NCBI GenBank assembly: GCA_013817065.1
Contig: JACDDJ010000295.1
Span: 1-6,222, forward strand
DNA: 6,222 nt
Source: Acidobacteriota bacterium
Lineage (GTDB): Bacteria > Acidobacteriota > Vicinamibacteria > Vicinamibacterales > 2-12-FULL-66-21
Direction of reading: 5' to 3'
Part shown: piece after piece, positions 1 to 5,471 of the stretch
Layout of the letters: each line of letters opens with the position of its first letter
How positions within the stretch are numbered: position 1 is the stretch's first letter
Position numbers and translations under genes: made by a program
The notes under the pieces: model-generated
What the model was told of the DNA's origin: nothing
The model's database searches: none
Seen by the model: the letters and a program-made list of their open reading frames with translations, nothing else

Positions 1-255
1 CGGCTGGTCATCGCGGGCGGGACCCCGGGTGTGCTGGACGCCAATGGCGCGACGATCCCGACGCTGACACTCGAGAACGTGGACGCGATGATCGCGTCCG
101 GCACCGCGCACTCGGGGATGGTCGCGAAGCTGCTGGCGTGCCGCGGCGCAATCGGAGCCGGTGTTCCTGAGGTCGCGATCGTCTCCGGACGCGGCGTCAG
201 TGATTTCGACAGTGCGGCCGGCACGCGAGTGCTCCGGGCCGAGGTGAGCGCTTGA
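1..255 (+). CDS. argB: Acetylglutamate kinase, C-terminal part (5' end outside window)
   Basis: Cytoplasmic amino-acid kinase that phosphorylates N-acetylglutamate, the second step of arginine synthesis. Only the last 84 residues are present, open from base 1, out of about 260-300 in the family. Visible marks of the amino-acid kinase fold are the PGVLD turn (visible residues 9-13) followed by GATIPTLT, then the GTAHSGMVAK stretch (34-43), whose Lys43 corresponds to the family lysine that contacts ATP phosphate in GGM-x-x-K. The C-terminal VSGRG-ending-in-AGTRV (61-77) stands where most ArgB proteins have a DGR...GT motif. The segment before PGVLD reads AGGT rather than the usual TDV, so this is a divergent ArgB or a LysZ-like relative. 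The pathway neighbours argD, argJ and argF favour ArgB. The stop codon overlaps a possible TTG start of argD. Confidence 0.85.
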   Translation, partial: RLVIAGGTPGVLDANGATIPTLTLENVDAMIASGTAHSGMVAKLLACRGAIGAGVPEVAIVSGRGVSDFDSAAGTRVLRAEVSA

Positions 256-1466
256 GCATGGCAACGATGACCAACGTGATGGCCGACGAGGCGAAGACGA
301 TCCTCCAGGTCTACCGGCGTAACCCGGTGGTATTCGCGCGCGGCGAGGGTTGCCGCCTTTATACGGCCGAAGGCCGCAGCTACCTCGACTTGATCTCGGG
401 CGTTGGAGTGGCGGCGCTTGGCCACGGCAATCCAAAGCTCGCCGCCGCGCTCGCCGCCCAGGCGTCCGAACTGCTCCACACGTCGAACCTGTTCTTTCAT
501 CCGCTGCAGGCGGAAGTCGCGTCGCACCTCATTGCGCTCTCCGGGCTGGATCGCGCGTTCTTCTGCAACAGCGGCGCTGAAGCGATCGAAGCGTGCCTGA
601 AGTTCGCGCGCCGTTACTGGCACGCGCAGGGCGCTCCCCGGAAGCAGTTCGTCGCGTTCGAGCATTCGTTTCACGGCCGCACCATGGGTGCGTTGTCGGT
701 CACCTGGGACGAGCACTACCGGGCGCCGTTCGCGCCGCTCGTTGGCGACGTGACCTTCGTGCCGGTGGACGACACCGCGGCGCTGCACGCGGCAGTGTCG
801 TCTGAGACAGCCGCCGTGATCGTCGAACCGATCCAGGGCGAGGGCGGCGTCCGGCCGATAAGCCAGGAGATGGCTGATGCCATCCGCGAAAGCTGCGCCC
901 GCACTGGTGCGCTCCTCATCGCGGACGAAGTGCAGTGCGGACTCGGACGGACGGGCCGGCCGTTCTACTCAGGCGCGCTCGGGCTGCGGCCCGATCTCAT
1001 GGCCGTCGGCAAGTCACTCGGCGCCGGCGTGCCGGTCGCGGCCGCGCTGTTCAGCAACAAGGTCGCCGAGGCCGCCGCGTTCGGGGATCACGGCAGCACC
1101 TACGGCGGCAACCTGCTCGCCTGCCGCGCCGCGCTCGTGTTCCTCGAGGAACTCACCCAGCACGGCCTCATGGAGCACGTCGCCCAGGTCGGCGCGCACG
1201 CCGGGGCGTCGCTGCGGGCGATGGCGTCGAGGCTGCCGGCGGTCCGGGAAGTCCGCGGCGAAGGGCTGATCTGGGGCATCGATCTCGATCGTCCAGCCGC
1301 GCCGGTCGTTGAAGCCGCACTCGAGCGCGGGTTGCTCATCAACAGGACGTCGGACACCGTGGTCCGACTGCTGCCGCCGTACGTGATTACGGCAGCCGAA
1401 TTCGACGAAGGGGTCGCGCATCTCGAAGCAGCGATCGCCGTCTGCACGGAAGGGAGCCAGGCATGA
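252..1466 (+). CDS. argD: Acetylornithine aminotransferase (class III PLP-dependent)
   Basis: Transfers the amino group of glutamate to N-acetylglutamate semialdehyde, giving N-acetylornithine; family members often also serve lysine synthesis. The 404 residues match the normal family length. Motifs, counted from the TTG: NSGAEA for the PLP phosphate (106-111), FHGRT (140-144), VEPIQGEGG (191-199), the cofactor-binding aspartate in DEVQCGLGRTG (Asp225), the Schiff-base lysine in AVGKSLGAGVP (Lys254), GSTYGGN (281-287), and RLLPP (372-376), whose Arg372 is the expected substrate-carboxylate contact. The start is ambiguous. TTG at 252 has GAGGTG (241-246) at a 5-nt spacing and overlaps the argB stop as TTGA. 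ATG at 258 or 267 is a better codon but has a looser spacing. The end overlaps the next gene as ATGA. All key residues are intact, so it should be active. Confidence 0.95.
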   Translation: MSMATMTNVMADEAKTILQVYRRNPVVFARGEGCRLYTAEGRSYLDLISGVGVAALGHGNPKLAAALAAQASELLHTSNLFFHPLQAEVASHLIALSGLDRAFFCNSGAEAIEACLKFARRYWHAQGAPRKQFVAFEHSFHGRTMGALSVTWDEHYRAPFAPLVGDVTFVPVDDTAALHAAVSSETAAVIVEPIQGEGGVRPISQEMADAIRESCARTGALLIADEVQCGLGRTGRPFYSGALGLRPDLMAVGKSLGAGVPVAAALFSNKVAEAAAFGDHGSTYGGNLLACRAALVFLEELTQHGLMEHVAQVGAHAGASLRAMASRLPAVREVRGEGLIWGIDLDRPAAPVVEAALERGLLINRTSDTVVRLLPPYVITAAEFDEGVAHLEAAIAVCTEGSQA

Positions 1467-2080
1467 ACGTGACATTCAGACAGGCCACCGCACTCGATGC
1501 GGCCGCCATCCACCACCTGATCGTGGCGAACCTCGAAGCCGGGCACCTGCTGCCGCGTACCCTCGAGGATGTCACCAGCTGCGCGCCGCGCTTCCTGGTC
1601 GCCGAGAACGACGGCGTTGTCGTCGGCTGCGCCGAACTGGCGCCGCTCGGCGGCGGCGTCGCCGAAGTGAGGTCCCTGGTCGTCGACCAGCACGCACGCG
1701 GCCGCCACATCGGTCCGCAGCTCGTAGAGCAGCTCGCGGTCAACGGCGCCGCCAAGGGCTTCGCGACGCTGTGCGCGTTCACGCACGAGCCGTCGCACTT
1801 CGTGCGCCTCGGCTTCACGATCGTTCCGCACATGTGGGTACCGGAGAAGATCGAGCGTGACTGCCGCAGCTGCGCGCTGTTCAGGAAGTGCGGGCAGTAC
1901 GCCGTGACGCTGCCGCTGCGCAGCGACGCACGCATCCGGCCTGAGCAGCCCGCAGCGGTCATCTACGGCGGCCGTGCCGTCGCTGGACGGCGCGCCAACA
2001 TCGCACGGATGCACCTCGGCGCCTCGGCTGCACCAAGTACGCGCCCGGGCGTTTACGCACTCGAGGAGATCCCGGCTTGA
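1463..2080 (+). CDS. argA: GNAT-family N-acetylglutamate synthase (stand-alone ArgA type)
   Basis: Predicted to acetylate glutamate with acetyl-CoA, the first committed step of arginine synthesis. Residues 1-150 form one GNAT domain: FRQATALDAAAIHHLI at the N terminus, the LLPRTLED segment (29-36), the VRSLVVD strand (69-75), the acetyl-CoA pyrophosphate loop ARGRHIG (78-84), and FVRLGF (113-118). The ending KIERDCRSC...C (129-143, Cys134, Cys137, Cys143) matches the KxxRDCxxCPxFxxC signature of short stand-alone ArgA proteins, which lack the kinase-like domain of E. coli ArgA. Residues 151-205 are an extra Arg/Ala/Pro-rich tail not expected in this family. ATG at 1463 overlaps the argD stop as ATGA, with AGGGAG (1451-1456) six bases upstream. 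The gene symbol rests on the motifs plus its place between argD and argJ. A GNAT of other specificity is possible but less likely. Confidence 0.82.
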   Translation: MNVTFRQATALDAAAIHHLIVANLEAGHLLPRTLEDVTSCAPRFLVAENDGVVVGCAELAPLGGGVAEVRSLVVDQHARGRHIGPQLVEQLAVNGAAKGFATLCAFTHEPSHFVRLGFTIVPHMWVPEKIERDCRSCALFRKCGQYAVTLPLRSDARIRPEQPAAVIYGGRAVAGRRANIARMHLGASAAPSTRPGVYALEEIPA

Positions 2081-3294
2081 TGCGCGACATCTACGAGCAG
2101 ATCGCCGGCAGCGTCACGGCGCCGCGCGGCTTCAAGGCCGCCGGTGTCGCATGCGGCATCAAGGCGAGCAACGGTCTCGATCTCGCGGTGATCGCCTCCG
2201 ACGTCCCGGCGGCGGCGGCGGCGGTCTTCACCACCAACCTTGCGCAGGCCGCGCCGGTGCTAGTCTCGCGGGCGAATCTGGCGGATTCGGCCGGCCGCAT
2301 CTGCGCCGTCGTCGTCAACAGCGGCTGCGCCAATGCCTGCACCGGAACCGATGGCATGGCGCACGCGCAGGAAATGGCCGCCATTGCCGCGACGGCGCTG
2401 TCAGTGGACAGCGCGGCCGTGCTGGTCGCCTCCACCGGTGTGATCGGCGTCAAGCTGCCGATACAGAACGTCGCGCGCGGCATCGCGGATGCGATCCGAA
2501 CGATGACGACCGAGGGCGGACCTTCGGCGGCGCGCGCGATCATGACGACCGATCCCTTCCCGAAGGAGGCGGCCGTCGAAGTCCACGCCGATGCCGGCAC
2601 GTTCCGCGTCGGCGGCATCGCCAAGGGATCGGGCATGATCGAGCCGCTGATGGCGACGATGCTCGGGTTCGTGACGCTGGACGCGGCGGTGGAGCCGGCA
2701 CTGCTGCAGCGCGCGCTGAAGGCGGTCTGCGACGACACCTTCAACGCCATCACCGTCGACGGCGAGTGCTCGACCAACGACTGCGTGTTCGCCCTGGCCA
2801 ATGGCGCCTCGGGGGTGGCGCTGGGTGAAGCCGATTACCACGATCTCGTCGACGCGCTTCGCCAGGTCTGCGAACCGCTCGCCATCGGCATCGTCCGCGG
2901 CGGCGAAGGCGCGACCAAGCTGATCACCGTCCGCGTCGTCGGCGGCTCCTCGAACGAGGATGCGAGACGGGCCGCGCGCGCGATTGCCAACTCGCCGCTC
3001 GTGAAGACGGCGATTCACGGCGGGGATCCGAACTGGGGACGGCTGGTCGCGGTGATGGGCCGCTCGGGATCGGCGTTCACGCTGGAAAAGTCTGCCGTCC
3101 GCATCGGGCCGGTGGAGCTGTTCAAGGACGGCACGCCCTACGACGATCGCGCGCCGCAGGCGGCCGAGTATCTCCAGGGCAAAGACATCGACGTGGAAGT
3201 GGACCTCGGCACCGGCGGGGACGGCCGGTCGCATATGTGGACATGCGACCTCACCGCCGAGTACGTGCGGATCAATGCGGAGTACCGCACGTAG
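2080..3294 (+). CDS. argJ: Glutamate N-acetyltransferase / ornithine acetyltransferase
   Basis: Moves the acetyl group from N-acetylornithine to glutamate, releasing ornithine and recycling the acetyl group. Bifunctional members also use acetyl-CoA. ArgJ is made as a precursor that cuts itself into two chains. Counted from ATG 2080 (404 residues, normal length), the cleavage site is Ala192-Thr193 in EPLMATML, and Thr193 is the nucleophile of the new chain. Other conserved parts are the oxyanion segment STGVIG (118-123), MTTDPFPK (155-162), GGIAKGSGMI (178-187, Lys182), RGGEGATK (273-280, Glu276), HGGDPNWGR (313-321), and the terminal RINAEYRT with Asn399 and Thr404. The start overlaps the previous stop as TGATG. 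TTG at 2077 is an alternative, and GAGGAG at 2063-2068 could serve either. The usual PNMATM reads PLMATM here. An exact GGC repeat (2208-2222) encodes part of an alanine run. Confidence 0.95.
   Translation: MRDIYEQIAGSVTAPRGFKAAGVACGIKASNGLDLAVIASDVPAAAAAVFTTNLAQAAPVLVSRANLADSAGRICAVVVNSGCANACTGTDGMAHAQEMAAIAATALSVDSAAVLVASTGVIGVKLPIQNVARGIADAIRTMTTEGGPSAARAIMTTDPFPKEAAVEVHADAGTFRVGGIAKGSGMIEPLMATMLGFVTLDAAVEPALLQRALKAVCDDTFNAITVDGECSTNDCVFALANGASGVALGEADYHDLVDALRQVCEPLAIGIVRGGEGATKLITVRVVGGSSNEDARRAARAIANSPLVKTAIHGGDPNWGRLVAVMGRSGSAFTLEKSAVRIGPVELFKDGTPYDDRAPQAAEYLQGKDIDVEVDLGTGGDGRSHMWTCDLTAEYVRINAEYRT
3262..3293 (+). repeat. Inverted repeat in the last codons of argJ
   Basis: TACGTGCGG at 3262-3270 and CCGCACGTA at 3285-3293 are perfect reverse complements (9 bp) separated by 14 nt. 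The right arm ends inside the argJ stop codon (3292-3294). A transcript could fold here just before the heptamer array. No T-tract follows, so it is not a standard intrinsic terminator. It may slow ribosomes or polymerase, protect a 3' end, or be chance in GC-rich coding DNA. Confidence 0.45.
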
Positions 3295-3367
3295 CACGTG
3301 CTATGTGCTACGGGCTACGTGCTGTGCGAGGTGCTACGTGCTGCGTGCTGTGCTACGTGCTACGTGC
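3287..3367 (+). repeat. Degenerate 7-nt tandem repeat GTGCTAC between argJ and argF
   Basis: The argJ-argF gap (3295-3400) is mostly a period-7 array. Units from 3298 read GTGCTAT, GTGCTAC, GGGCTAC, GTGCTGT, a 5-nt GCGAG, GTGCTAC, GTGCTGC, GTGCTGT, a 5-nt GCTAC, GTGCTAC, and GTGC ending at 3367. One inverted unit, GTAGCAC (3291-3297), lies across the argJ stop. The longer GCACGTAGCAC (3287-3297) is the exact complement of 3331-3341 and 3357-3367, and pairs with 3298-3308 through one G-U pair. Bases 3368-3400 hold no repeat. TGATGTACT at 3371-3379 resembles a weak extended -10, but no convincing -35 precedes it. Function is unknown; spacer, mRNA-structure or mobile-repeat roles are all possible. 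Confidence 0.8.
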
Positions 3368-3400
3368 AGGTGATGTACTCATAGTGAGAGCCGCGGAGAA

Positions 3401-4375
3401 GTGAGCGAAGACATGAGCAACGTTGTACGACTCGCCAAGAACACTGCCGTCCGGGCCCCGAACCGGTTCTTCTCGGTGTTGGACTTCGATCATGTGCAGC
3501 TCGAGGAGTGCCTCGCACTTGCGGTGTCGCTGAAGGCGGCTCGCGCGGCGCGGCGGCCGCACGTCCGTCCGCTCGAGGGGCTGCACATCGCGCTGCTGTT
3601 CGAGAAGCCGTCGCTGCGCACGCGCTCGACCTTCACCATCGCGGTCCGCGAGCTTGGCGGCGAGGTCATCGAGCCGCCGGCAGAGGTCGTCCTCGGCGGC
3701 CGGGAGACGATCTCCGATGTCGCGAAGAACCTGGAACGCTGGGTCGCTGGTGTCGTGATCCGCACCTTTGCGCAGTCGCGCATCGAAGCAATCGCCAATG
3801 CGGCTCCTCGACTGAAGGTGGTCAATGCCCTCACGGACGAGGAGCATCCGTGCCAGGCGCTTGCCGACTGCCTGACGCTGACGGAAAAGTGGGGCAGCCT
3901 GCGCGGCCGAACGATCACGTTCGTCGGCGATGGCAACAACGTGGCTGCCTCGCTTGCGCAGGCAGCAATCATGCTCGGGGCGCACGTTCGGGTTGCCACA
4001 CCAGTCGGCTTCGAGCTGCCGGCCCATGTCTCAGCGGCCATTCGCGGGGTGACCCGCCTTGGCGGCACGTTGGTGGAGACGAATGACGCCGTCGAGGGCG
4101 TGCGCGGAGCGGATGCGGTCTACACCGACGTGTGGGCATCGATGGGGCAGGAATCGGAGACCGACACGCGGAAGACTGTCTTCGCGCCTTTCCAGGTCAA
4201 TGCCGCACTGATGGGGCATGCGGCGCCGGATGCCTTGTTCATGCATTGCCTTCCAGCGCACCGCGGCGACGAAGTAACTGACGAAGTCATCGATTCGCCA
4301 ACATCGGTGGTGTTCGACCAGTCCGAGAACCGGCTGCACACGCAGAAGGCGCTGCTCGCGATGATGTTCGCGTGA
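3401..4375 (+). CDS. argF: Ornithine carbamoyltransferase
   Basis: Cytoplasmic enzyme joining carbamoyl phosphate to ornithine to give citrulline. The 324 residues match the family. Counted from GTG 3401: the carbamoyl-phosphate loop SLRTRSTF (71-78), VIRTF (119-123), the catalytic-region HPCQALAD (149-156), the domain-hinge region FVGDGNNVA (174-182), the ornithine loop with TDVWASMG (242-249), and the signature HCLPAHRGDEV (282-292). The HCLP motif and SMG loop argue for the ordinary ornithine enzyme rather than the N-acetylornithine or N-succinylornithine variants. The start is uncertain: GTG 3401 has GGAG (3395-3398) only 2 nt away, while ATG 3413 lacks a good site, and neither choice affects the domain. 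Unlike its tightly packed upstream partners, it sits 106 nt behind argJ, beyond a heptamer array. Its stop overlaps the next gene as GTGA. Confidence 0.95.
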   Translation: MSEDMSNVVRLAKNTAVRAPNRFFSVLDFDHVQLEECLALAVSLKAARAARRPHVRPLEGLHIALLFEKPSLRTRSTFTIAVRELGGEVIEPPAEVVLGGRETISDVAKNLERWVAGVVIRTFAQSRIEAIANAAPRLKVVNALTDEEHPCQALADCLTLTEKWGSLRGRTITFVGDGNNVAASLAQAAIMLGAHVRVATPVGFELPAHVSAAIRGVTRLGGTLVETNDAVEGVRGADAVYTDVWASMGQESETDTRKTVFAPFQVNAALMGHAAPDALFMHCLPAHRGDEVTDEVIDSPTSVVFDQSENRLHTQKALLAMMFA

Positions 4376-5387
4376 GGCAGGCCGTTATTCCCCGGTTTGG
4401 GTCGCCGGACGTCTTCCAGATTCGGGAAGCCGCCGATCCGACACCGGGTGCGGGCGAGGTCCGTATCCGGGTCCGGGCCGCCGGCGTCAACTTCGCCGAC
4501 GTCCTCTCGCGGCTCGGCCTCTACCCTGATGCGCCAAAGCCTCCGCTGGTCGTCGGCTACGAAGTCGCGGGGCATATCGACGCCATCGGCGCGAACGTCG
4601 CCGGCTTCGCTGAAGGGGACTTTGTGGTCTCACTCACCCGCTTCGGTGGTTACAGCGATGTAGTCGTCGTCCCCGCCGCACAGGCGTTCCACTTCCCCAT
4701 CGACCTGAGCGAAGCGGAGGCGGCCGCCGTCCCCGTGACCTACCTGACTGCGGCTCTTGCGCTTTATCGCCTGGCGGCGCTGACGCCCGGCGAAACGGTG
4801 CTCATTCACAATGCCGGCGGCGGCGTGGGGATCGCCGCGACCCAGCTCGCGCGGCTGCGACGCGCGAGCGTGATCGGCACGGCATCGGCGCGCAAGCACG
4901 ACGGCTGCGCAGCTTCGGCGTCGAGCACCTGATCGACTACACGAATGCGAACGTGCCGGAGGAAGTGCGGAAGCTCACGCGAGGCCGCGGCGTCGACGTC
5001 GTGCTGGACCCGATCGGCGGGGCCAGCTTCAACACCAGTTACAGGATGCTCGCGCCTCTTGGCCGCATGGTCCTCTTCGGCCTCTCGGCCGCCGCTACAG
5101 GTGAGCGACGGAACTGGTGGACGGCCTTCAGGGCGTGGCGATCGTCGTCACGCATCGACCCACTCTCGCTGATCAACCGGAACCGCGGCGTGTTCGGGCT
5201 GAATATCGGGCACTTGTGGGAAGAACGCGCCCAGCTCACGCCGGTCATGGAGATGCTGCTGGGAGAATTGCGCGCCGGCCGCCTGCGTCCGGTCGTTGCG
5301 AAAACCTTTCCGCTCGAACGGGCCGCAGACGCCCATCGCTTTATCCAGAGTCGTCAGAACATCGGCAAGGTCGTTCTGACGACTTAA
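4372..5387 (+). pseudogene. VAT-1/quinone-oxidoreductase-like MDR gene, frameshifted
   Basis: Medium-chain dehydrogenase/reductase without visible zinc-ligand motifs, expected to reduce quinones or enones with NAD(P)H. The first frame (4372-4932) encodes the GroES-like half: PGAGEVRIRVRAAGVNFADVL (25-45), PPLVVGYEVAG (57-67), and the nucleotide-binding loop HNAGGGVGIAATQLA (146-160). It continues to RKHD (174-177), then slides out of frame and stops at 4930-4932. From 4902 another frame resumes with RLRSFGVEHLIDY and runs through VVLDPIGG, the VAT-1-like GERRNWWTAFRAW and QNIGKVVLTT, to TAA at 5385-5387. Restoring one base at the GACGG (about 4900-4904) gives 338 residues, the normal length. 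The GTG start overlaps the argF stop (GTGA), with no clear ribosome site, so it depends on coupling. The shift may be a real mutation or a sequence error; no slippery run is present. The exact substrate cannot be told. Confidence 0.8.
5349..5384 (+). terminator. Terminator-like hairpin in the last codons of the MDR gene
   Basis: AGTCGTCAGAAC (5349-5360) and GTTCTGACGACT (5373-5384) are perfect 12-bp complements around a 12-nt loop (5361-5372). The right arm ends one base before the TAA stop. It lies at the end of the arginine transcript, where termination is expected, but it is not followed by a T-tract. It could instead work with the adjacent repeat hairpin as a mRNA 3'-end stabiliser or a barrier to the opposing minus-strand unit. 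Confidence 0.45.
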
Positions 5388-5471
5388 CTCCCAACACCCA
5401 ACGCCCAAACGGAGGAATTAAATTCACCATCAGTGTTTTGGGAGTTGGGCGTTGGGATTTGGGAGTTGGAC
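5386..5471. repeat. Inverted pair of 7-nt tandem repeats (NNCCCAA / TTGGGNN)
   Basis: The left arm at 5386-5408 contains CTCCCAA, CACCCAA and CGCCCAA. The right side from 5438 contains TTGGGAG, TTGGGCG, TTGGGAT, TTGGGAG and a partial TTGGAC ending at 5471. Bases 5386-5408 and 5445-5467 are 23-nt reverse complements with two adjacent mismatches, enclosing a 36-nt loop (5409-5444). The loop is unusually AT-rich for this DNA and carries the small palindrome GAATTAAATTC (5415-5425). The repeat begins inside the TAA stop of the MDR gene. Its right arm is read as the last residues of the minus-strand S9 remnant. A role as a two-way transcription stop between converging units is plausible but not shown. 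Confidence 0.85.

Noticed and set aside
1100..2014. Minus-strand open frames opposite argD and the GNAT gene
   Set aside because: Low-complexity translations with no family likeness, opposite real coding sequence.
2401..3297. Long minus-strand open frame opposite argJ (298 codons)
   Set aside because: Its composition is Arg/His/Asp-rich with no recognisable domain and it lies wholly opposite a well-conserved gene. High GC removes stop codons from such frames.
3287..3367. CRISPR array
   Set aside because: The repeats are 7 nt and tandem with no spacers, and no cas genes are near.
3401..4375. N-acetylornithine or N-succinylornithine carbamoyltransferase
   Set aside because: The HCLPAHRG signature and the SMG loop are those of ordinary ornithine carbamoyltransferase, and argJ supplies free ornithine.
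4895..4910. Programmed ribosomal frameshift in the MDR gene
   Set aside because: No slippery heptamer or run, no clear downstream stimulator, and no reason for this family to use recoding.
4953..5387. A separate gene starting at GTG 4953
   Set aside because: The conserved frame extends upstream to 4902 and continues the MDR fold exactly, and no ribosome site precedes 4953. It is the second half of the broken gene.
5384..5471. Insertion sequence with terminal inverted repeats
   Set aside because: Only about 36 nt lie between the arms, there is no transposase, and no target duplication was seen. A small non-autonomous element cannot be excluded.
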